Positions 8,199 through 16,404 of a stretch of DNA of 64,000 nt are shown here, one piece after another. This DNA comes from Planctomycetia bacterium (GTDB lineage: Bacteria; Planctomycetota; Planctomycetia; Gemmatales; HRBIN36), in the NCBI GenBank assembly GCA_016795155.1, contig JAEUIE010000029.1, forward strand, positions 62,001 to 126,000, read 5' to 3'. The notes below the pieces were generated by a model, which was not told the origin of the DNA, did no database searches, and saw only the letters and a program-made list of their open reading frames with translations. How positions within the stretch are numbered: the stretch's first letter is position 1; each line of letters begins with the position of its first letter. The position numbers and the translations under genes are program-made.

Positions 8199-10940
8199 CT
8201 ACTTTCCCCCAGTATGAAGGATCAACTGCTCCGCTTCCTTTCGCAGAATATGGTAGATCCACTGTTCGCGGGTTAGTGCATTGGTAACTTTCCAATCGAA
8301 GTTGTGCAGGGCCTCGTTGAGCAGATGCTTAGCCTGGCGGTCGTTACCTTGCTTGAACGAGACCATTGAGAGAACCAGTTTGGGAGCTGGTGGCAGAACT
8401 CCAGATGCTTTGCCCTGAAGGATGAGAGCTGCCTCATCAAATCGATCAAGTCGATACTCAGCCAAAGCATAGGCAAATAGAAAGTAGGGTTCCACCCAGT
8501 CGGGAATTGTTTTCTTGTCAGCGCTGAGAGCCTGAATGATCAACTTGCTGCCAGTTTTGGATAATGCCGATGAGTTTGAGAATAGTAAACAGGTTCTTCC
8601 TAACCGTTCACAATCACGAGGATCATTCGGAGAACCGAAGTGTTTCAGCAGGAAGTTGCAGGCGCGGGTGTACTCAGCAGAATCGTCTAGGAATAGACAT
8701 AACTCAGCGTAACCATCCCAATCCTCGAAGTTGGTTGAACGGCCTTGCAGTAGGCTCCGCCAATACTCCTTCGCTTCCTGAGGTTTGCCCAGTTGTATCA
8801 GGTAACCCACCACTGCACGACGGATATCACTCAACTCAGGCTTCACAGCAAGCACCCGTTTCCATTCGTCGATAGCCTGCTCCGTTTTTCCCAAAGTGGC
8901 CAATGAAGTACCAAGGCTGATTCTTGCTATGTTGAATCCGGAATCTACATTCAGAGCGCGACGAAAATAGGGGATTGCTTCTACATCTTGCTTAAGCTTG
9001 GCATGGCAGATGCCGAGCTTATAGTTCACCCACGATGAATCAGGCCGCACCGCCAGAGCAGCACGCGAGTAACTCAAGGACTTCATAGTGTCCAGATTCT
9101 CGAGCAAATGGCAGAGTTCGAAGTTTACCCAAAAGTCGCTTGGGTGCTGTCGCTGAACACGTTCGAGAAAGGAAGTAGGATCACCTCCCAATCGCCGCCA
9201 GCGCGTGCCAAAAGCCACCATAAGGGTAACAGGTTGTGCCGCCACTTCGGCATCCTCGGCGAGTGCCGGGAAGTTTTCTTTCTTCGCCCAGCCATCGGTA
9301 TCGCGTATCCTATCACGCCAGGGATCGGGATCTAAGCGTCGAGCAACACGCAACACCCAATCGCGTTCCTTTTTCTCGGCACATGCTGCCCAGTCGTCGA
9401 GAGCCGCGACTAAGGCCTTTCGAACCGGTGAATGCAACATTTTGTCAGCTGTGATTTCTGGATCATCTTGATATGTGCCAAGGTCAGCATTAAGGAAAAT
9501 AGCTTCATACTGCTTACTTGATGCGGCATAATTGATGTTGCCATTATCCTGCAGGCGGTCGCGACCCAGGCGGACCGAATCGAGTTCTTCGACCAGGCTC
9601 AGCTGTGAACGAGCTTGTTCGATCTTGTCCTGTAACTCCGGATCGTCGGTGTGGGCATCTTGCAGTACGGCACGTGCTTCGGCGAAACGGTTCTCTTGCT
9701 GCAAGCGGGACATGTAGGCCAAGCGATCCGTCCATCGGGCTGATTCAGCCCGATGCCTGACACGATATTCCTGTTCTCTCCAAAGGGCACCCAAGGCAAT
9801 AACACAGAGGAGGACGGCGGTCAGGATCAAGCCGGTGGTTGAAGGATGTCGATGTATCCAGCGCCAGGTTCTTTCTGTACGACCCACCGGACGGGCATGA
9901 ATTGGTTCACAACGAAGGAACCGATGAAGATCGTCCGATAACTCGTTCGCTGAGCGGTAGCGATGATCTGGGTTTTTGCGAATGCATTTAAGAGCAATAG
10001 TTTCCAGATCTTTGGGTACTCTCGGATTGAGCCTGGAAGGAAGTACCGGCTCTTCTGAAATGACCTGCCTCTCCGTTTCTGAAGCAGTCTCGCCTCGAAA
10101 TGGCGGACGCCCGGTGAGCATTTCATAGAGTATCGCCCCAAGCGCGTAGATATCTACCGTGGGACAAATGGAGTTGGGCTGCCCCAATGCCTGTTCGGGA
10201 GCCATGTAGCTTGGCGTTCCCAGTTTGGCCCCACTCATTGTCAAATCGGAATCATTACTGAGCTTACGTGCCAATCCAAAGTCAGTGATTTTGAGTGTAC
10301 CATCGCTCGTGAGAAGAATATTCGATGGTTTCAGATCACGATGAACAATGCAACTCGCATGGGCAATGGCCACTGCATCAGCAAGAAGAATGGCTTTCTC
10401 TGCAGCCTGCCTGGTTGGAAGGGGTGTACCAGCCAATGCCTGGGCCAGGCTGCCACCTTCGACAAACTCCATCGTGTAATAGGGTTGGCCCTGATTCTCA
10501 CCTACATCATAAATCTGGATGATATTTGCACTGTGAAGCGATGCCACCGCTTCTGCTTCACGCTGGAATCGCTCCTGTTCGATGCTTCCTCGATAGGTCA
10601 TGCCCAGCAGCATCTTGAGGGCCACGATACGGTTGAGATTCAACTGCCTGGCCTGGTAGACAACTCCCATGCCCCCTTGGCCAAGTACAGACAGGATTTC
10701 GTAGCCAGGTATTTGTAGTGTGTTGATGGATCGGTTTAAAGTAGGAGACGAAGGGCCATTCCTTCCATCGGTTGAGCTTGGGAAGAAGGCATCAAGCTCG
10801 CCCTGTAACCGAAATACTTTCTCCCAGCGAGCCTGGACTGCAGGCAACAGTTCGGGGAAATCCCTGCAAACCTCTTCTGGGGTCAGCTCAGATTCGAGTA
10901 ACTCCTCTACCAGCTCATTAATCCGTGGATCATCAGTCAT
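8199..10940 (-). CDS. Membrane Ser/Thr protein kinase with C-terminal TPR repeats (pair 2)
   Basis: This 913-residue protein begins with an acidic helical region (E-L-L-P-A-V-x-x-R-W) common at the start of planctomycete kinases and lacking a zinc motif. The kinase domain spans about 80-345: glycine loop GQGGMGVVY near 88-96, Lys109 in VALK, HRD at 200-202, DFG at 220-222, GTPSYMAPEQ at 241-250. A single membrane helix lies at about 369-388. The C-terminal half has helical TPR repeats, for example the segment around LGICHAKLKQDVEAIPYFRRAL, suited to protein docking. Its ATG overlaps the stop of the upstream sigma gene as ATGA (10937-10940), so the two are translationally coupled. The substrate is unknown; phosphorylation of the co-expressed sigma factor is the obvious inference. 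Confidence 0.9.
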   Translation of the reverse strand: MTDDPRINELVEELLESELTPEEVCRDFPELLPAVQARWEKVFRLQGELDAFFPSSTDGRNGPSSPTLNRSINTLQIPGYEILSVLGQGGMGVVYQARQLNLNRIVALKMLLGMTYRGSIEQERFQREAEAVASLHSANIIQIYDVGENQGQPYYTMEFVEGGSLAQALAGTPLPTRQAAEKAILLADAVAIAHASCIVHRDLKPSNILLTSDGTLKITDFGLARKLSNDSDLTMSGAKLGTPSYMAPEQALGQPNSICPTVDIYALGAILYEMLTGRPPFRGETASETERQVISEEPVLPSRLNPRVPKDLETIALKCIRKNPDHRYRSANELSDDLHRFLRCEPIHARPVGRTERTWRWIHRHPSTTGLILTAVLLCVIALGALWREQEYRVRHRAESARWTDRLAYMSRLQQENRFAEARAVLQDAHTDDPELQDKIEQARSQLSLVEELDSVRLGRDRLQDNGNINYAASSKQYEAIFLNADLGTYQDDPEITADKMLHSPVRKALVAALDDWAACAEKKERDWVLRVARRLDPDPWRDRIRDTDGWAKKENFPALAEDAEVAAQPVTLMVAFGTRWRRLGGDPTSFLERVQRQHPSDFWVNFELCHLLENLDTMKSLSYSRAALAVRPDSSWVNYKLGICHAKLKQDVEAIPYFRRALNVDSGFNIARISLGTSLATLGKTEQAIDEWKRVLAVKPELSDIRRAVVGYLIQLGKPQEAKEYWRSLLQGRSTNFEDWDGYAELCLFLDDSAEYTRACNFLLKHFGSPNDPRDCERLGRTCLLFSNSSALSKTGSKLIIQALSADKKTIPDWVEPYFLFAYALAEYRLDRFDEAALILQGKASGVLPPAPKLVLSMVSFKQGNDRQAKHLLNEALHNFDWKVTNALTREQWIYHILRKEAEQLILHTGGK

Positions 10941-11554
10941 ATCACCATCTCGGTAGATCCATCAGGCCGTAGGTCGCTCAATTTGTCAGCAAGAATCAAC
11001 AGGCCTTTGTTCAGCCTTCGTTGTATGGTCTTCTGCGATACGCCCAGTACACGGGCAACTTCGGAGTATTGCAATCCCTGGATGCGTATCAAGTTGAACA
11101 CCTCACGCTCCACTTCCGGCAACTCATCAATGGCTTCCAGCATTCGCTGGGCATTCACCGTGACGGCGGAATTACTGCTGTCCTGGATCATTGCCTCGGG
11201 CGAGGAAAGCGTCGGTATCCATGTATCTAAGCGTCGAGCCAGGTCATTCAGTTCCCAGCGTATATGCTGACTCGCCAGACCGAAGAACTCTCTCACAGTG
11301 TGGGGCCTGGCTTCATGCATGGCTTTGAGTAACCGTTCCACAACTGCACTCAGCATTTCATCAGCCTGCAGATTCAGTGGTGGTTTGGTGAGACGCGGAT
11401 AGCTGCGAAAAAGAAAGTGTGAGCAGAGTAGCCTGAGCCGATGCACGGAACGGCCAAGCAGTTCACGCACAATCGGTTCGACCGGCTTGTTGCCATCCAG
11501 TTCATTCAAATAGCGCTGAACGGCAGCGGTAGTCTGTTCTTCCTGCATGAGCAA
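10937..11554 (-). CDS. ECF-type RNA polymerase sigma factor, kinase-coupled (pair 2)
   Basis: The 205-residue protein has a diverged region 2 (around 60-115, including ADEMLSAVVERLLKAM and REFFGLASQHIRWEL) and a clear region 4 (around 140-190) with LPEVEREVFNLIRIQGLQ and an HTH reading SEVARVLGVSQKTIQRRL. It belongs to the planctomycete ECF-like families found with Ser/Thr kinases, but to a different subtype from the factors at 3342 and 39918. The stop codon is embedded in the start of the downstream kinase (ATGA), so the kinase is its likely partner. The 174-base gap to the divergent hydrolase operon at 11729 holds the promoters of both. Confidence 0.85.
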   Translation of the reverse strand: MLMQEEQTTAAVQRYLNELDGNKPVEPIVRELLGRSVHRLRLLCSHFLFRSYPRLTKPPLNLQADEMLSAVVERLLKAMHEARPHTVREFFGLASQHIRWELNDLARRLDTWIPTLSSPEAMIQDSSNSAVTVNAQRMLEAIDELPEVEREVFNLIRIQGLQYSEVARVLGVSQKTIQRRLNKGLLILADKLSDLRPDGSTEMVI

Positions 11555-11728
11555 GTTCGGTAGTTAAGCTCAAAGAAACGACGGTGTGTCCACCCCTTAC
11601 GCTTAGTTGCACAAAGGCAGTGCTGATTTATGAATTACCAGCACGCGTGAGAAGATTCTCCTGTTCGCTGATCATCAAGACAGCACGGTTCAACATGACA
11701 GGCTTGATATATTCCGGAGGGTTACCCT

Positions 11729-12367
11729 ATGGCGGGCCATAGCTATCGGCAGGGACACAGCGCACTACTCTTGATTGATCCCTATAACGACTTCCTTTCC
11801 GAAGGTGGAAAGCTCTGGCCAATGCTGGCCGCCGTAGCATGCGAAGTCAATCTGTTGGACAACCTTCGTAAGGTGGTTTCCGTATTCCGTCAGTCAAAAT
11901 GTCCAGTCTTTATTGTGCCCCACCATCGCTTTGAGCCTGGTGACCTTGATCAATGGGATCATCCCACTCCCTATCAACTGGGCTCCGTGCAAGCCCAGGT
12001 TTTTGCCAAGGGGTCGTGGGGAGGAGACTGGCATCCTGAGTTTGCTCCGCAGCCTGGTGATATTGTGGTCAAAGAGCATTGGGGATCGAGTGGTTTTGCG
12101 AACACAGACCTGGGCTACCTCCTGAAGCAACATCGGATCAGGCATGTGATCCTGATCGGTTTAATTGCCAACACATGCATTGAGACAACCGCTCGCTTTG
12201 CAGTCGAACTGGGCTATCACGTAACGCTGGTACGTGATGCCACAGCGGCCTTGAGTCAGGAAGCCATGCATGCCGCTCATAACATCAATGCTCCTACCTA
12301 TGCTCACAAGGTGATGAATACCGCGGAGCTGGTTCAACTGATGCAATCGGAGGAGGTGATTTCATGA
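11729..12367 (+). CDS. Isochorismatase-family cysteine hydrolase
   Basis: This 212-residue cytoplasmic enzyme has the family triad: Asp17 (LLIDPYNDF), Lys115 (VVKEHWGSSGF) and Cys150 (LIANTCIETTAR). Members hydrolyse amides or vinyl ethers such as nicotinamide, N-carbamoyl compounds or isochorismate. The substrate here cannot be assigned. A strong ribosome site (CGGAGG, about ten bases before the ATG) marks the start. It is the first gene of a same-strand operon of eight genes reaching 18212, and its stop overlaps the next ATG as ATGA. A second member of the superfamily lies at 15137. Confidence 0.88.
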   Translation: MAGHSYRQGHSALLLIDPYNDFLSEGGKLWPMLAAVACEVNLLDNLRKVVSVFRQSKCPVFIVPHHRFEPGDLDQWDHPTPYQLGSVQAQVFAKGSWGGDWHPEFAPQPGDIVVKEHWGSSGFANTDLGYLLKQHRIRHVILIGLIANTCIETTARFAVELGYHVTLVRDATAALSQEAMHAAHNINAPTYAHKVMNTAELVQLMQSEEVIS

Positions 12368-13218
12368 CAACTACTGCCAGAAACGTGCCGACACAGTTTG
12401 TTCAGACGCGAGGGAGAACCCTGGCGTATCGACGAATTGGCCAGGGACCCCCTCTAGTGCTTTGTTTAAGGCTTCGTGGTGTTATGGATGTGTGGGACCC
12501 TGCCTTTCTGGATGCACTGGCTGCACACTTTACCGTAATCACGTTTGACTACACTGGATTGGGACAATCTTCTGGTGAACCGGATTACCACCGGGAAGCG
12601 CTGGCACAGGATGCCAAGGATTTGATCGATTCGCTTGGTATGGATCGTGTAATTATTGGTGGCTGGTCATTGGGTGGATTGGCAGCACAAGTTTTCGTGG
12701 CTCGGTATGCCGAACGAGTCAGCCATGCAATACTGATTGGGACAGGGCCTCCCGGCAAGCAACCATACGCTGTTGACCCTATATTTATGCCAACTGCCAT
12801 GAAGCTTCACTACACGTTGGAGGATGAGTACATTCTGTTCTTTGAGCCGGCCTCCGACGCGAGTCGCCGAGCCGCTAAGGCTTCACACGATCGCATTGCT
12901 TCACGCCAGACAGATACCAGTCCGATTATTCCAGAAGCGACATATCTCAAACTTGTCAGAGAATCAAGTAGTCCGGAAGCCATCTTTGCCGACCCAGAGC
13001 AGTTCTACTTCAGAACACTGTCGCAAACCAAGGTGCCCATACTGGCAATCTGTGGTGATCACGACATCGTATTTCCTGCGGAGAACTGGTATGCACTCAA
13101 TCGCCAATGGCAAAGCCTTTCTGTTCTGACTTTCCCGCAAGCTGGACACGGCCCGCAGCATCAGCATCCAGAGTTGTGTGCGGAAACAATCGCTTCGTTT
13201 GTTCACCACATAAAGTGA
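12364..13218 (+). CDS. Alpha/beta-hydrolase fold protein
   Basis: This 284-residue protein has the nucleophile elbow G-G-W-S-L-G-G (Ser102). The late acid lies in CGDHDIVFPAENW and the catalytic His in AGHGPQHQHPE. The usual HG oxyanion dipeptide after the second strand is replaced by LRLRG, followed by VMDVWDPAFLDALA. I recognise this variant from a subgroup of small hydrolases, so loss of activity is not implied. Hydrolysis of a small ester, epoxide or C-C bond is possible and the substrate is unknown. It overlaps the upstream isochorismatase-family gene by four bases and is followed after 36 bases by a second hydrolase. Confidence 0.85.
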   Translation: MTTTARNVPTQFVQTRGRTLAYRRIGQGPPLVLCLRLRGVMDVWDPAFLDALAAHFTVITFDYTGLGQSSGEPDYHREALAQDAKDLIDSLGMDRVIIGGWSLGGLAAQVFVARYAERVSHAILIGTGPPGKQPYAVDPIFMPTAMKLHYTLEDEYILFFEPASDASRRAAKASHDRIASRQTDTSPIIPEATYLKLVRESSSPEAIFADPEQFYFRTLSQTKVPILAICGDHDIVFPAENWYALNRQWQSLSVLTFPQAGHGPQHQHPELCAETIASFVHHIK

Positions 13219-13254
13219 CAGAAATACTGTGAGCACAACGATTGGGGTACAAGC

Positions 13255-14088
13255 ATGAGTACGATTCGAACAAAAGACGGCACACAGATTTACTACAAGG
13301 ACTGGGGCCAGGGACAGCCCATCGTCTTCAGCCATGGCTGGCCACTTAGCGCCGACGACTGGGATGCCCAGATGTTCTTCTTTGGACAGAAAGGATTTCG
13401 CGTTATCGCTCATGACCGCCGAGGCCATGGACGGTCTGACCAGACTTGGCTTGGCAACGAGATGGATACCTATGCAGATGATCTCGCTACTCTGGTCGAA
13501 TCGCTGAATCTGAAAGATGCCATCCACATTGGTCACTCCACGGGAGGTGGCGAAGTGGCTCGTTACCTGGGTCGACATGGTACACAGCGGGTTGCGAAGG
13601 CTGTGCTGATCGGTTCGGTACCGCCGATTATGGTGAAGTCACCCAACAATCCCGTGGGTTTGCCTCTGGAACTATTCGATGGCTTTCGAAAATCACTACT
13701 GGCAGATCGTGCCCAGTTCTTTCGCGAAGTGCCCTCAGGGCCGTTCTATGGCTTCAATCGTCCAGGTGCCAAGATATCGCAGGGCCTGATTGATAATTGG
13801 TGGCGGCAAGGCATGATGGCTGGAGTCAAAGCGGTTTACGACTGCATCAAAGCCTTTTCCGAAACGGATTTCACTGAAGATTTGAAGAAGATCAACATAC
13901 CGACACTGATCATGCATGGCGATGACGATCAGATTGTGCCTAATGCCGGTTCAGCTATGCTTTCCAGCAAGCTGGTCAAAAACTCCACACTTAAAGTCTA
14001 TCCCGGGTTCGATCACGGTATGTGCTCAACCCGTCATGAGATCATCAACAATGATCTTCTTAAGTTCATTCAGGGAGGCACTCTATGA
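13255..14088 (+). CDS. Alpha/beta hydrolase, non-haem (cofactor-free) chloroperoxidase-like
   Basis: This 277-residue protein matches the cofactor-free haloperoxidase / aryl esterase group. It has [11 protein letters not shown] (oxyanion HG), the [10 protein letters not shown] strand, the nucleophile elbow GHSTGGGE (Ser95), the acid HGDDDQIVP (Asp225) and the catalytic His254 in PGFDHGM. Such enzymes are esterases that can also make peracids from acetate and H2O2; halogenation is a side reaction. The product stays cytoplasmic, as no signal peptide is seen. It is in the hydrolase operon and overlaps the following membrane-protein gene by ATGA. The native substrate is unknown. Confidence 0.88.
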   Translation: MSTIRTKDGTQIYYKDWGQGQPIVFSHGWPLSADDWDAQMFFFGQKGFRVIAHDRRGHGRSDQTWLGNEMDTYADDLATLVESLNLKDAIHIGHSTGGGEVARYLGRHGTQRVAKAVLIGSVPPIMVKSPNNPVGLPLELFDGFRKSLLADRAQFFREVPSGPFYGFNRPGAKISQGLIDNWWRQGMMAGVKAVYDCIKAFSETDFTEDLKKINIPTLIMHGDDDQIVPNAGSAMLSSKLVKNSTLKVYPGFDHGMCSTRHEIINNDLLKFIQGGTL

Positions 14089-14603
14089 TTATCGGCATGA
14101 ATCCGCTGACATTCATCCACGTCGTTATCAGCCTCGTGGCTATTGCTACGGGCTTCGTCGCACTCTACGGTCTGCTCAATAACAAGCGACTTGAAACATG
14201 GACAACCATCTTTCTGGCAACCACCGTAGCCACCAGCGTAACGGGGTTCCTATTCCCTTTCGTGAAGTTCCTGCCTTCCCATGCGTTTGGAATATCATCC
14301 CTGCTCATACTGCCGGTTGCCTACTATGCCCGCTATGTACAACGACTCGTGGGCCGTTGGCGATGGGTGTACATCATCTCGGCAATGCTGGCTCTTTATC
14401 TCAATGTCTTTGTGCTCATCGTGCAGGCATTTCTCAAGATACAGGTGCTTCACGATCTGGCTCCGACACAGCAGGAACCGCCATTCCTGATCGCTCAACT
14501 GGCAAACCTTGTGATCTTCATGACGCTGACAATTCTGGCAATCAAGCGGTTCCAACCAGTGCAAGTTGTTCCAGGAAATACTGGTGAAATACGCACCGCC
14601 TGA
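14085..14603 (+). CDS. Small four-helix membrane protein, function unknown
   Basis: This 172-residue protein has about four hydrophobic segments: near residues 8-28, 40-62, 68-86 with a basic loop after it ([12 protein letters not shown]), 93-115, and a final one near 135-155. It ends with a short basic tail. I do not recognise a family or motif. It overlaps the upstream haloperoxidase-like gene by ATGA, and a second in-frame ATG lies four codons downstream. Its place between peroxidase-like and Dps genes suggests a role at the membrane in the same stress or detoxification programme, which is inference. Confidence 0.8.
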   Translation: MIIGMNPLTFIHVVISLVAIATGFVALYGLLNNKRLETWTTIFLATTVATSVTGFLFPFVKFLPSHAFGISSLLILPVAYYARYVQRLVGRWRWVYIISAMLALYLNVFVLIVQAFLKIQVLHDLAPTQQEPPFLIAQLANLVIFMTLTILAIKRFQPVQVVPGNTGEIRTA

Positions 14604-14673
14604 TGTGCTTGCCTCTTCGCAGTTATGCTGCTTTCCCATAGAGCAAAGGCAGGAACACTTCAAGAGTAACAGC

Positions 14674-15156
14674 ATGCACAAGACCAAGAATGATCTGCCT
14701 GAGAAAACTCGACAGGCCTCCATTGAACTGCTCAATGCCAGGCTGGCCGATGCCATTGATCTGCAGTCGCAGACCAAGCAGGCACACTGGAACGTAAAAG
14801 GCCCAAACTTCATCGGGTTGCACGAGTTGTTTGATAAGGTCAATGAAGCTGTAGAAGACTATGTGGACGATCTTGCTGAGCGTGCTGTTCAACTGGGAGG
14901 TGTTGCTGAGGGCACCGTTCGGATAGCATCCAAGCGATCCTCATTGGCAGAATACCCGGCTGGCACCACCAATGGCCACAGCCACGTTGAAGCTCTTTCT
15001 TCAGCATTAGCAGCTTTCGGAAAGTCCGTCCGCCAAGCCATCGACGAGGCTGACAAGCTTGGCGATAAGGATACTGCTGATCTCTTTACCGAGGTTTCTC
15101 GTGGTATCGATAAATGGCTCAGATTTTGGAGTTATCATGGCAATTGCCAAACGTAG
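14674..15156 (+). CDS. dps: Dps family ferritin-like DNA-protection protein
   Basis: The 160-residue protein has the Dps ferroxidase residues with correct spacing: His38 (QAHWNVKG), His50 and Asp54 (GLHELFD), and Asp65/Glu69 (DYVDDLAER). Dps forms dodecamers that oxidise Fe(II) with H2O2 and store iron, protecting DNA. The preferred start is the ATG at 14674, since translation from an earlier in-frame codon at 14566 adds residues unlike any Dps. The C-terminus diverges (RFWSYHGNCQT in place of the usual helix end) and overlaps the next gene by 20 bases. It sits inside the hydrolase operon, linking that operon to oxidative stress. Confidence 0.93.
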   Translation: MHKTKNDLPEKTRQASIELLNARLADAIDLQSQTKQAHWNVKGPNFIGLHELFDKVNEAVEDYVDDLAERAVQLGGVAEGTVRIASKRSSLAEYPAGTTNGHSHVEALSSALAAFGKSVRQAIDEADKLGDKDTADLFTEVSRGIDKWLRFWSYHGNCQT

Positions 15157-15826
15157 CGAAAAAGGTCTTCTCACCCACGAAAACTGTGTGGTCACCATCA
15201 TCGATCTGCAACCGCAGATGTTGTTCGGCGTCTGCAACTTCGACAGGCAATCGATCATCAACAATAATCTGGTGCTGCTCAAGGCATCGAAAGTATTTGG
15301 TGTGCCAGTCGTTTTGAGCACCGTGGAGACTAAAGGCTTCAGTGGCAACATGTGGCCTCAGATCCAGGCCATTTATCCACAGCAAAAGCCCATTGAGCGT
15401 TCTTCGATGAACTCCTGGGATGACGAAAACTTTGTTGCTGCCGTAAAGAAGACAGGGAAAAAGAAAATCGTGTTAGCCGGACTGTGGACAGAAACGTGTG
15501 TTGCCTTGCCAACCATCCAGGCGATTCATGATGGCTACGAAGTGTATGTTGTGGAAGACTGTTGTGGCGATGTCAGTGCCCTGGCACATGACAATGCCAT
15601 GAAGCGCGTCATACAGGCTGGCGCCAAGCCCGTTACAGCACTTTCGGTGATGCTGGAATGGCAGCGTGACTGGGCACAAAAAGACACCTACGATGCTGTC
15701 ATGGACATTGTAAAGAACCACTGTGGCGCTTACGGTGTAGGCGTTGAATATGCCTACACCATGGTCCACAAGGCTCCAGAAACAAAGTTTCCGGAATACA
15801 AAGTACCTGTCTCTTCTGCTCATTGA
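15137..15826 (+). CDS. YcaC-like isochorismatase-superfamily hydrolase
   Basis: This 229-residue enzyme has Asp23 (TIIDLQPQM), Arg88 (PIERSSMNSW) and Cys121 (LWTETCVALP). The pattern and spacing match the YcaC branch, where Arg replaces the usual Lys. It also has the family stretch VEDCCGDVSALAHDNAM. YcaC-type proteins form large ring assemblies, and their physiological substrate is not established. The start at 15137 overlaps the end of dps by 20 bases and is preferred to an in-frame codon at 15059, because the N-terminus MAIAKRSEKG resembles homologues. It is the second isochorismatase-fold enzyme of the operon but is only distantly similar to the one at 11729. Confidence 0.88.
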   Translation: MAIAKRSEKGLLTHENCVVTIIDLQPQMLFGVCNFDRQSIINNNLVLLKASKVFGVPVVLSTVETKGFSGNMWPQIQAIYPQQKPIERSSMNSWDDENFVAAVKKTGKKKIVLAGLWTETCVALPTIQAIHDGYEVYVVEDCCGDVSALAHDNAMKRVIQAGAKPVTALSVMLEWQRDWAQKDTYDAVMDIVKNHCGAYGVGVEYAYTMVHKAPETKFPEYKVPVSSAH

Positions 15827-15834
15827 ACCCAACC

Positions 15835-16404
15835 ATGCAGCAACCGGAACCTGTCACGATTCTGATCACTCGTCTCGTACGTGCCGGATAGGAACAGTCC
15901 TTTGAGGAAAAAGTAAAAGACTGGATCCAGCGAGCACTGAAATTTCCGGGCTATCTTGGGGTGCACATGCTTCGCCCCATGCCAGGCAGCAGGGAATACG
16001 GGGCAGTCATCAAATTCAATTCCAGAGATGATTGGCATGCATTTCGTGATTCTGCCGAATATCGTGGGTTTGTGGAATCACTGCGCCCTATGCTCGAAAC
16101 CGAGCCGAAAATTGAAACGATCTGCGGACTGGAAAGCTGGTTCACACCTCTGGGCCAACAATTCACTCGTGTACCGCCGCGCTGGAAAATGGCCGTGGTT
16201 ACCTGGGTTGGCGTTTCGCTGACGGTCTATATCGTCAGTTGGTTGCTCAGTCCGATGACAAATCACTGGCCCACGTTGCTTGCCTACATGTTTGCCAACG
16301 CCGTGGTGGTTGCCGGACTGACCTGGATTGTCATGCCTCTTCTCAATCGAGTGTTCCGTCCCTGGTTATTGCCTGCCCATCGGCCTGTAAGTGGAGTCCA
16401 CTGA
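15835..16404 (+). pseudogene. Membrane-anchored antibiotic-biosynthesis-monooxygenase (ABM) domain gene broken by in-frame TAG
   Basis: Reading from the ATG at 15835 gives EPVTILITRLVRAG, the first strand of an ABM-type ferredoxin-like fold. A TAG stop follows at 15889-15891, codon 19. The same frame then continues without interruption to 16404 with EQSFEEKVKDW, FPGYLGVHMLRP and a C-terminal part with two membrane helices (MAVVTWVGVSLTVYIVSW and a second near the end). The complete frame would be 189 residues, the normal size for this domain-plus-two-helices architecture. A single base change from AAG, CAG or GAG explains the stop. Restart at the ATG at 15961 would make a protein lacking the first third of the ABM domain. 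It could also be a sequencing error or readthrough. Confidence 0.8.
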
